Below, one piece after another: positions 36,275 to 43,580 of a stretch of 64,000 bases of DNA. The stretch comes from Geothrix edaphica (GTDB lineage: Bacteria > Acidobacteriota > Holophagae > Holophagales > Holophagaceae). A model generated the notes under the pieces. That model had not been told where the DNA came from and did no database searches. It saw only the letters and a program-made list of their open reading frames with translations. Numbering within the stretch: position 1 is the first letter of the stretch; the number at the start of each line of letters is the position of its first letter. Both the position numbers and the translations under genes were made by a program. Location of the stretch: positions 496,001-560,000 of the forward strand of contig NZ_BSDC01000003.1 in NCBI RefSeq assembly GCF_030268045.1. Direction: 5' to 3'.

Positions 36275-36544
36275 ATGACCAAAGCAGCTCGCGTGCCCAC
36301 GGAAGAAACCGTCAACCTGCGGGAGGCCAAGGCCAATCTGAGCAGCCTGACCAAGCAGGCCAAGGGCGGAACTCGCGTGGTCATCACCAACCATGGGACA
36401 CCCATTGCGGACCTGGTGCCACATGGAACCGGGGCCAATCCCATTCGCTTCCTGAAGCGCCCCGGGCCGCTCCCGAAGCCCATCAAGCTGAACGGCGAGG
36501 GTCCCTCGGCCACCGATCTCGTCCTGATGGATCGGGAGGGTTGA
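36275..36544 (+). CDS. Type II antitoxin, Phd/YefM family
   Basis: 89 residues. Val-Asn-Leu-Arg-Glu-Ala-Lys-Ala-Asn-Leu-Ser-Ser-Leu and Val-Val-Ile-Thr-Asn-His-Gly-Thr-Pro-Ile-Ala-Asp-Leu-Val are the DNA-binding and dimer part of the Phd/YefM fold; the Pro-rich C-terminal tail would bind the toxin. It lies 1 bp before a PIN-domain toxin, the usual order. Confidence 0.88.
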   Translation: MTKAARVPTEETVNLREAKANLSSLTKQAKGGTRVVITNHGTPIADLVPHGTGANPIRFLKRPGPLPKPIKLNGEGPSATDLVLMDREG

Positions 36545-36545
36545 G

Positions 36546-37016
36546 GTGGTGGTCCCTCAACCCAAGTTCGCGCTCTACCTGGACACATCCGCCCTCGTGA
36601 AGCTGTTCATAGAGGAGGACGAGAGCCCTCAGGTGCGGGCCCTGGCAGAAGGCCGGAAGGGTGCGGAAGTGCTCCTGGTGAGCCGTCTCGGCTACACCGA
36701 GGCTTCCGTCACCCTGGCCCGAATGGTTCACCTGGGCCGGATCACAGCCTCAGAGCTTCCCCATCACCTGGGGGCGCTGGAGGACTACTGGGATCAATCC
36801 ATCCAGGAAGTCCCCCTCACCGACGAGATCCTGGAAGACGCTCGCCAGTTGGCCCAGCGATTCCCGCTGCGGACCTATGATGCGATCCACCTAGCCTCAG
36901 CACGGGAAGCCAGGAAACTGCTTCGAGGAATTTTTGAGGGCGAAGTGCGTTTCCTTGCATTTGATGGCGCACTCCTGAAGGCCGCAGAATTGATCGGATT
37001 CACTATCCCAAGTTGA
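36546..37016 (+). CDS. vapC: VapC-like PIN-domain toxin
   Basis: 156 residues, starting at GTG 36,546. PIN-domain acids are in Tyr-Leu-Asp-Thr-Ser-Ala-Leu-Val-Lys, Ser-Arg-Leu-Gly-Tyr-Thr-Glu-Ala, Tyr-Asp-Ala-Ile-His-Leu-Ala-Ser-Ala and Phe-Leu-Ala-Phe-Asp-Gly-Ala-Leu. It would cleave tRNA or rRNA when free of the antitoxin. The immediate Phd neighbour makes a VapBC-type stabilisation module, common in mobile islands. Confidence 0.88.
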   Translation: MVVPQPKFALYLDTSALVKLFIEEDESPQVRALAEGRKGAEVLLVSRLGYTEASVTLARMVHLGRITASELPHHLGALEDYWDQSIQEVPLTDEILEDARQLAQRFPLRTYDAIHLASAREARKLLRGIFEGEVRFLAFDGALLKAAELIGFTIPS

Positions 37017-37021
37017 ACGGT

Positions 37022-37175
37022 TTACCTGTTGGCCAGTAACAGCAGTAGTTGGGGCATGGCCGGTGTCCGGACTGCCACCGTCAGCAACCGAGACAGCATG
37101 GACTTCAGGTCGAAACGCCAGTTGAATCGGTATTGGAACTCGGCCAGATAGCGGTCCAGATGACCTAGAGCGAGG
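37022..37175 (-). pseudogene. IS1595-family transposase, C-terminal remnant
   Basis: Minus-strand reading gives Leu-Asp-Arg-Tyr-Leu-Ala-Glu-Phe-Gln-Tyr-Arg-Phe-Asn-Trp-Arg-Phe and ends Leu-Leu-Leu-Leu-Ala-Asn-Arg-stop. This matches the end of IS1595 (ISXO2-like) transposases (His-Leu-Asp-x-Tyr-Leu-x-Glu-Phe). Coding similarity stops at about 37,175, so only the last 45-50 residues remain. It shows an older insertion inside the island. Confidence 0.65.
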
Positions 37176-37188
37176 GAAGGGCTCCACG

Positions 37189-37344
37189 GTGGACTCGCTT
37201 CTGAAGGTGCTCAAGGCCCTCGATTCGCTCGAAGGGCTCGACTACTTGGCTCCAAAGGCCTCAGTCGATCCTATGGCTCTCCTGAGGCGGCGGGCGCCCC
37301 TTGTTCGTGTTCGCAAGACTCGCAAGCAGAAAGGCGAATTGTGA
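37189..37344 (+). CDS. Possible 51-residue protein
   Basis: A frame from GTG 37,189, after GAGGGAAGG, to TGA encodes a helical Leu-rich start (Ser-Leu-Leu-Lys-Val-Leu-Lys-Ala-Leu-Asp) and a basic tail (Arg-Lys-Thr-Arg-Lys-Gln-Lys). No family is recognised. It could be real or a leftover of a larger gene. Confidence 0.3.
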   Translation: MDSLLKVLKALDSLEGLDYLAPKASVDPMALLRRRAPLVRVRKTRKQKGEL

Positions 37345-37621
37345 ATCCGAACGCTGTCGAAGTCTGTATTCGGGGACAGCAGGATGGTGCCGTGGCGTTC
37401 GACCTAAGACCAACAACTATGCTTCAGCTATTCCCCCACATGGATGCGGACGGCCATTGAGCTGTCCCCTCTTCGCATGCCGCTTGCCGACCGCCGTCGC
37501 CCCTTTGTCTTACCGAAGCTGCCGAGGCTGACTTACTGTGGGCTCTCTGGAAAGCTGGCGGACGCGCTAGACCAGAATTTCTATAACGACTAGGATCGGC
37601 ATCTAGGGTATGGATACGGCG
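37345..37621. other. Stretch with no gene seen
   Basis: No supported coding frame. An inverted pair GGGGACAG / CTGTCCCC (near 37,375 and 37,461) could fold, but its meaning is unclear. It separates the toxin-antitoxin and transposase scar from the DUF6161 gene. Confidence 0.35.
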
Positions 37622-38809
37622 TTATTTTTCTTTTCCCTGTACCGCCCTCGTGATGATTTCAATCGGAGTCGCTGGCCCGCCGTCATCCACGATTCCTGTG
37701 GCCGACGGCCTGAAAAGGACCGAGAGAATCAACTCCCGGTCATCGTCCTGCATGGCCTTGCCTCTCTTGAGCAATGCCAGATAGGCGTTGGACATTACGG
37801 CTCGCTCATCAGCATCCGTGTGAAGGTGGAGCTGGCTAAGCATCACCTTCATCAGAATCCGGATGATCCAGATCGCCATGGTTAGGCTGATCAGGATGAG
37901 CCCAAGTTTCCACGGCTCCGGCCATTTCCCAGGCTGAATGGTCGGGAGAAGAACCTTCACTTCCTGGATCAGTCCCAAAGTTCCGACAACCATCGCAACG
38001 AGCACAACCCCGACCATGCACCAGAGGGCGGTGAAGTGTTTTGAGGCTTTCTGCTTCCAGTAGAGAACTGGTGCCTGAAGAGCAAGCTGCGCTTCATAGG
38101 TCTTAGAGATCAAATCTAGTTGGGCCTGCCCTACACCAATGGCGTCATTGAACTGCTGGCGCGAATCGTCGAGGGCCGCCTGAGCACTGTTCTTGAACAG
38201 CGCGATTTCCTCCTCGCCCATCTCGTGCTGCCTCTGGATCAGGGCACTCTGCTCTTCGGCCTTTGATGCGTTTTGTGAGTAATGATTTGAGGCCTGGATG
38301 AATAGCTCATCCAGAGCTGCCTTCTCAGAGCTGGCGGTCCCCTTCAGTCCGTTTCGCCAGAGCATCGCTCGAAAGATCCCGTCAAGCGATTGGGAGGACT
38401 GAGTGGACATATTTAAAGACACGGGGGGGGCCGTCAGAGCTGCGGTAGCCCAGGCCGCGCTTACGGGAGATGTCTTCGAGAGTTCCAGAACGAACTTCCC
38501 AATGGGCATTTTGGAGGAGAAGGCGCGGCCACCGGAAACCCAATTTTCAAGGGCATTCTTTATTTCAGACCGATATAGATTAGGGTTGCCATGGTAATTG
38601 TTGATGAGGTTTTGAAGTTGTTGGCGCAATCCATATTGTCCCTGACTCAGGGCATTTGTGAGGTTCCCATCAGTATTCATTACGCTTATTAACCAATTCC
38701 AAGCCGCTGATTCTTCAGCATTCCAAGCCTGGAATTCCTCGAATGTCTTGAAGCGGAGTCGTCCGAATTGTGTTCCCAGGTCAAGGTCTAGAAATAGTTC
38801 ATCTGCCAT
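37622..38809 (-). CDS. DUF6161 family membrane protein
   Basis: 395 residues. A soluble N-terminal part with a long helical segment is followed by two membrane spans (about 258-282 and 303-325). The C-terminal soluble end has Leu-His-Leu-His-Thr-Asp-Ala-Asp-Glu-Arg and Leu-Phe-Arg-Pro-Ser-Ala-Thr-Gly-Ile-Val, the hallmark of DUF6161. The family is of unknown function and occurs in accessory regions. It diverges from the gene at 38,958, with a palindrome between. Confidence 0.7.
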   Translation of the reverse strand: MADELFLDLDLGTQFGRLRFKTFEEFQAWNAEESAAWNWLISVMNTDGNLTNALSQGQYGLRQQLQNLINNYHGNPNLYRSEIKNALENWVSGGRAFSSKMPIGKFVLELSKTSPVSAAWATAALTAPPVSLNMSTQSSQSLDGIFRAMLWRNGLKGTASSEKAALDELFIQASNHYSQNASKAEEQSALIQRQHEMGEEEIALFKNSAQAALDDSRQQFNDAIGVGQAQLDLISKTYEAQLALQAPVLYWKQKASKHFTALWCMVGVVLVAMVVGTLGLIQEVKVLLPTIQPGKWPEPWKLGLILISLTMAIWIIRILMKVMLSQLHLHTDADERAVMSNAYLALLKRGKAMQDDDRELILSVLFRPSATGIVDDGGPATPIEIITRAVQGKEK

Positions 38810-38864
38810 AGGGTCCTCGGATTGGGTTCACGAATGAGAGGCATGAGGAAAGTTTGGCTGCTAT

Positions 38865-38879
38865 CTATCATAGTGATAG
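38865..38879. promoter_or_regulatory. Palindromic operator-like site between divergent genes
   Basis: CTATCA-TAG-TGATAG, a perfect 6-bp inverted repeat with a 3-bp spacer, with a further CCCTATCATACC nearby. It sits mid-way between the two start codons of divergent genes, as expected for a shared regulator site. Confidence 0.45.
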
Positions 38880-38957
38880 TGTTTCCCTATCATACCGCTA
38901 TTGTTCGTTCTTCTACAGGTGAATTCTACACATTGCTCGAACTGAGGATAATTTGTT

Positions 38958-39716
38958 ATGACACAGGACTACCGCCCCCATATTCCCACCGTTGAATGGG
39001 CAATACGACTTCTCGTTCAGGCTGAAGCCAAAGAATTAGACCCGAATTCCGCTGCTGCACTCAGGAAGTGTTCTGCATTGATTCGATCGACGTTTGGGGT
39101 GGAAGTGGCTGCCACTCCCACAGGAAAGGAATTGCAGCGCTTTCGTATATTCATGAACGAACTTGCACCCATCCTCGATGGGTTGAAATTCTCTTCGAGT
39201 ATCCGCCTGCGAGTAGGGCTAGGGCTTCTCCACCAGTCTCTGGAGCATATGGACTCGATCTGCGAACTAATCTCCATGGGGCTCGTCGGGTCAGCCTTCG
39301 CGTTGTTGAGGCCTCAATACGAGGCTTGCCTCAGAGGCGCCTGGATTCTCGCCTCCGCTACCGACGGAGAGATTGATGCTTTCATGAGGGGAGGAGAACC
39401 TCCGAAAGCGGGTGTCATGGTGGGGGCTGTCGGAGCCATCCTTGGGGCAGAGAATAACCTGTTTAGGGTGTTTCATTCCGATGTCTATCCGCATCTACAT
39501 GATTTCACCCACGGTGGCGCCATGCAGGTGAATTCAAGAAACTCTCCGACTGAGATCACCAGCGATTACGCGCCTGATGGAATGATCTGGCTGATGCGGA
39601 ATTCCGCAGTAATTGCAGGTCTGGCCGCCGCCATGATGTGTGATCAAACGCAGCCAGAAGTCGGTGAAAAGGTGAGGGAAGTCTTTGGGCGCCTTTATTC
39701 CGATCTCCAGCACTGA
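38958..39716 (+). CDS. Hypothetical helical protein (DUF6988-like)
   Basis: 252 residues, mostly helical. His-Gln-Ser-Leu-Glu-His-Met-Asp-Ser-Ile-Cys-Glu-Leu and Gly-Ser-Ala-Phe-Ala-Leu-Leu-Arg-Pro-Gln-Tyr-Glu-Ala resemble DUF6988 and other HEPN-like proteins; His-Asp-Phe-Thr-His-Gly-Gly sits later. The assignment is by eye and weak. It might be an abortive-infection-type effector, but nothing shows it. Confidence 0.5.
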   Translation: MTQDYRPHIPTVEWAIRLLVQAEAKELDPNSAAALRKCSALIRSTFGVEVAATPTGKELQRFRIFMNELAPILDGLKFSSSIRLRVGLGLLHQSLEHMDSICELISMGLVGSAFALLRPQYEACLRGAWILASATDGEIDAFMRGGEPPKAGVMVGAVGAILGAENNLFRVFHSDVYPHLHDFTHGGAMQVNSRNSPTEITSDYAPDGMIWLMRNSAVIAGLAAAMMCDQTQPEVGEKVREVFGRLYSDLQH

Positions 39717-39800
39717 CTCGACTCAGGCGGGTCTACACGAACCCACACCTAAGATTTTAAGGAACAGATTGATAGCACACTCCTGGACGACAGTAGGCAC

Positions 39801-40601
39801 TTAGGTCCAGTGAGCAGCAACATGCTGGCAGATCAGGATGCTGGCCTGATTCGCCAATACAGCATCAATAAGAGTGGTCTTCACCCGGTCGGGATATCGG
39901 ACGTTGGGACTGCAATCAACAACACGAAGTAGGCGCTCCTCACAGCAAGGTAGACCAACCTTCGATGCCAGTAGGTTCAGATGAAACAAATTGTGAGGAG
40001 GTCCGCCCTTTGGTTTGGATCTGGGATTCCCTCCCTTTCTGCTTATGTAGGCACTCAAGGTCTTCTCGGCAGCTTGCTGAGAAGACCATTTAGAAAGCCC
40101 CGGTGCGGATGGCCTCTGAAGGGCATACCTCGGAGCGGCATCTAGGTCGGCAGTGAGAGGTGGTGGCAGGTTGGATCGGATCTCATTGAAAGCCTGGAAC
40201 CCACGGATGATGGCGGCCAGGAGGTCCTCCATAACATCTGAAGGAAGTGATTCCAGGAGGCGATCCGTCACATTCTCGATCCACCTGAGCGGCTCGACCT
40301 TCACCGTTCCAAAAATGAGCGGATAGGTGACTACGAATGGGTCCTCGTTGATGTGAACCAGCATCTTGCCGACGTTCATGTCGATGAGAAGGCGGTCACC
40401 ATAACGCGACTCGAACCACCCGTGGATTCGGGCGAATATGTCGCTGCTCATCGTGAAACTGACGTGGCATTCCTGAGAGACCATGCCGCAGGCTTGGAGA
40501 GGCCGAGCCGGGATATCTACCCCGTGATCCCTAAGCCGGGCATCCACGGATGCCATGTAGGTATCGAAGGCAGCCAGTGATTCAAGGTCCCGCCAGCGCA
40601 T
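39801..40601 (-). CDS. Hypothetical protein downstream of the type IIG/IIL enzyme
   Basis: 266 residues, starting 3 bp after the stop of the restriction-modification gene, so very likely co-transcribed. The first 130 residues have a mixed alpha/beta look (Val-Ser-Phe-Thr-Met-Ser-Ser-Asp-Ile-Phe-Ala-Arg-Ile-His-Gly-Trp-Phe). The last 100 are basic and helical (Lys-Trp-Ser-Ser-Gln-Gln-Ala-Ala-Glu-Lys-Thr-Leu-Ser-Ala-Tyr). No family is recognised. A role as accessory or modulator of the enzyme is inferred from the operon only. Confidence 0.55.
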   Translation of the reverse strand: MRWRDLESLAAFDTYMASVDARLRDHGVDIPARPLQACGMVSQECHVSFTMSSDIFARIHGWFESRYGDRLLIDMNVGKMLVHINEDPFVVTYPLIFGTVKVEPLRWIENVTDRLLESLPSDVMEDLLAAIIRGFQAFNEIRSNLPPPLTADLDAAPRYALQRPSAPGLSKWSSQQAAEKTLSAYISRKGGNPRSKPKGGPPHNLFHLNLLASKVGLPCCEERLLRVVDCSPNVRYPDRVKTTLIDAVLANQASILICQHVAAHWT

Positions 40602-40604
40602 TGT

Positions 40605-43460
40605 CTAGACCTCAGTCACCTTGGATCGTTCCAGGTTCAAGGCCAGCAGGCGCCCTAGGAGGGCCTGCCCGGGCTCGGTGCGACCAAGTGCCAAGCCGAG
40701 GGCATCCCCCTGAGAGTTGGCGTCCCTGAGGGCATCCTCGGCGGCGAAGAGTGGCTCGGCCAGGTCCGACCAGCCGTAGGCCGCCAGCACAGCCCGATCC
40801 AGGTCTCGATGGAGGTTGTTGAGCCAGGTGGCCCGGCCCGCCTCTCGCTCGTTGTAGAGGGCCGTAAGGGTGCGCGTCTTCAAGGTGGCCTCGTCAGCCC
40901 CGTCGGGGTTCAGCCAGCGATCCCGGGCTTCATGCAGCTTCTTGGCGGCCTCGGCCACTGCGTCGGGGGGTGCCTCACGGAAGCCCTGGGGAAACGGGAA
41001 GGTCTCGAAGGTGGTGTTGGGGGTGTAGCGGGGGCGATCCTCCAGGGCCGAGCCCATCACCAGCGCCCATAGCTCATGAATGCGGCTGTGCAGTAGGCCG
41101 AAATCTTCATCACGATCGGTTGCGAAAATAATGAAGGAGTGGCTTGCAATGACATTCTCGGGCATCCAAACAAAGAGGCGATGTTTCGCGTGGATGACCG
41201 TTGCGAGAAATCGGGGGAGTCCAAACAGAGCACGGCGAAAACCTGAGCCCGGTTCCCTGTGTACAAACCAGGGGCGTCTGTTCCCAGTGCGAGTGGCCTC
41301 CCTCATGGGTTTTACGACGTCCTGTGCGTAATGGAACGGGGCCTCATAAAAGGAGGCCTCTTTTTCCGTCAGGTGGAGCATTCCCGGTACCGGGGACGCT
41401 TTCGACCCAAGGGGAAGTCCAAAATCAATAATCCACTTCCCGCTAGGCCGCCCGGTAATGTCCTCGCCGTTTCGCCAGGGTTTCAACACATCAGCGTTTG
41501 GCCTCCCATTTGGGTTCACGGGCAGAGCGAGCCACTTCATCGCAAGCTGTCCCGGGATCTCGAAGGGTCCCGCCTTGATATTTCCCATGAAGCTGATCCC
41601 CCTATTTTCGGGGAGCCGTTGAGCACTATCCATCGAGGCTGTGTATGCCAATTCAGAGTTAATCGCCCCGACTTCGCGCCCATCCAGAATGCATGATTCA
41701 CCTTCTTCCATCGTCCCAAACCCAACCATGCTCACCCGAACGGCTGCCCCCTCGAGGGTCCACTCGCGGTCACTCTCGGCGAAGAAGATCTGCGATTCGC
41801 TGCAAATTCGATCTAATACCACACGATTCTTCCCCTGCCGGATGCTATTGGTGGCAAGTAACCCACTTCGTTTTGCTCGACCCGTCGTCACTGCCTCTCG
41901 GGCCTTTTCAAACCAATAACAGACATAATCTGCCTCTCGAGGCACGCGATGATCCCACGCTATAAAGAGGGCCTCCACATTGGCATCACCCAAAGCCGAA
42001 CGAAGACGCTTACTTCCGATGAACGGTGGGTTCCCGATGATCGCGTCCACGGTGGGCCAGTCGAGCGCCAGGCTATCGCCTTGCACGATGGGCTGAAGTT
42101 TTTTCAAGATCGGGCGTTCCTGGATACGGTAGCCGTGGAGGCGCAGCCACTGGAGATGACCGATCCAGACCACCACACTGGCGAGGGCGTGGGGGAAGGC
42201 CAGGATCTCGATGCCATGAAGCTGCTGGGGACCCACATGGAAGCTGAGAGCCTGGGTGTGGAACCGCTCGGCCTGGAAGCGGACGACCTCCAGTTCCAGG
42301 TCCAGTAAGCGCTGCATGGCGACAACGAGGAAGTTGCCGCTGCCGCAGGCCGGGTCGAGGATCTGGATGGTGCCCAGGGACTCGCGGAACGCTTCCACTC
42401 GGCGTTGTAGGACCGCCAATGCGGCCTTGGAGGGCTTCGCGACCAGCTTGACCTCCACCTCAGCTTTCAGGGCCGCCCAGCGCCCCCGCCATGGCCGCAA
42501 CAGCACCGGCTCGATGAGGTGGAGGATGTCCTCGCGGCTTGTGTAGTGGACGCCGCGCTTGGACCGGCTGTCGGCCCCCAGGCCGTACTCGTAGAGGTTC
42601 CCGAAGATGGCCGGGTCCACGCTGGACCAGTCGAGCCCAGCGGCGGCTTTCAGGGTGTCCAGATCGGCAGGTTCCAAATCCAGGGCCGAAGGATCCTCGA
42701 AGAGCCCGCCATTGAAGTGGGCAATCTCATTGGTAAAAGCCAGACCCTCATCCCCATCCCGCATGGCCGTGAACAGCTTTTCGAGCATTGGCCGGGTGAG
42801 TGTAGGTTTGAGCCGGGCCTTGGTGAGGATGCCCTCCACCAGCTTCTCGGGAAGCAAGTCGGCATCCTCGGCAAAGAGGGCGAAGACCAGCTTCATGAGG
42901 AAACGGGCCGCCTCCATGGGCTCGATGCCCCGGGCTTCCAGGGACTGGGCCAGCGCGGCGACCTTGCGGGCCGCCTCCTCGGAGACAAAGGCGATGGTCG
43001 CGCCCGGTCGCAGCTTCTCGGGGGCGTTGAACAGGGCCCGCAACAATTCCAGAGAGCCGGGGTCTGCCAGGTTGGCGACATTCAGCTCGTAGGTGCGCTT
43101 GGCCGTGTTGGTGAAGTTTGTGTGGATCACCAGGCGGTCGGTGTCGCACACGGCCAGGAGGGGCGGGTTCTCCAGATCCTCGCGGTACCGGAGCAGCTGT
43201 TCATAAGCAGCGCCAAGGTCCTTTCGCTTGCCCTTGTACTCAACGGCGAAGAAGCCCTTCTTCCAGACATCGGCGTAGCCGTCCGACCCATCCACCTTCT
43301 CGGCGAACCGTTCGAAGCAGAACGACTCACCCGTGGGGTCGGCCTCTGCGGGGGTGGGATGCCCCACCAGGCGGCAGAGGTCGAGGAAGTGCTCCTGGCA
43401 GGCAGAGCGCTCCTTCAGCTCAGACTTCGACCACTTGGCGACAAAGGATTCGGGGGTCAT
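40605..43460 (-). CDS. Type IIG/IIL-like restriction-modification enzyme (MmeI class)
   Basis: 951 residues from ATG 43,460. An N-terminal nuclease-like motif (Asp64, Glu74-x-Lys76 in Gly-Tyr-Ala-Asp and Val-Glu-Tyr-Lys-Gly) is of the PD-(D/E)XK type. A helical spacer leads to the methyltransferase with SAM motif Asp-Pro-Ala-Cys-Gly-Ser-Gly-Asn-Phe (369-377) and catalytic Asn-Pro-Pro-Phe (477-480). The C-terminal third has the target-recognition features of MmeI relatives (Asn-Thr-Thr-Phe-Glu-Thr-Phe-Pro-Phe-Pro). A single chain can cut and methylate one DNA strand. It is a phage-defence type gene in island cargo. Confidence 0.85.
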   Translation of the reverse strand: MTPESFVAKWSKSELKERSACQEHFLDLCRLVGHPTPAEADPTGESFCFERFAEKVDGSDGYADVWKKGFFAVEYKGKRKDLGAAYEQLLRYREDLENPPLLAVCDTDRLVIHTNFTNTAKRTYELNVANLADPGSLELLRALFNAPEKLRPGATIAFVSEEAARKVAALAQSLEARGIEPMEAARFLMKLVFALFAEDADLLPEKLVEGILTKARLKPTLTRPMLEKLFTAMRDGDEGLAFTNEIAHFNGGLFEDPSALDLEPADLDTLKAAAGLDWSSVDPAIFGNLYEYGLGADSRSKRGVHYTSREDILHLIEPVLLRPWRGRWAALKAEVEVKLVAKPSKAALAVLQRRVEAFRESLGTIQILDPACGSGNFLVVAMQRLLDLELEVVRFQAERFHTQALSFHVGPQQLHGIEILAFPHALASVVVWIGHLQWLRLHGYRIQERPILKKLQPIVQGDSLALDWPTVDAIIGNPPFIGSKRLRSALGDANVEALFIAWDHRVPREADYVCYWFEKAREAVTTGRAKRSGLLATNSIRQGKNRVVLDRICSESQIFFAESDREWTLEGAAVRVSMVGFGTMEEGESCILDGREVGAINSELAYTASMDSAQRLPENRGISFMGNIKAGPFEIPGQLAMKWLALPVNPNGRPNADVLKPWRNGEDITGRPSGKWIIDFGLPLGSKASPVPGMLHLTEKEASFYEAPFHYAQDVVKPMREATRTGNRRPWFVHREPGSGFRRALFGLPRFLATVIHAKHRLFVWMPENVIASHSFIIFATDRDEDFGLLHSRIHELWALVMGSALEDRPRYTPNTTFETFPFPQGFREAPPDAVAEAAKKLHEARDRWLNPDGADEATLKTRTLTALYNEREAGRATWLNNLHRDLDRAVLAAYGWSDLAEPLFAAEDALRDANSQGDALGLALGRTEPGQALLGRLLALNLERSKVTEV

Positions 43461-43580
43461 GCATCCAGCGTAGCCGCGGCTGGCCTGAGTCGGGGATCCC
43501 AGTGAGGGCATGGGTGAACGAGATGACCTTCTCCCTGAAAATGGGTCCGAACATTCAGTGCTACCCACCTCCCTTCTGCT

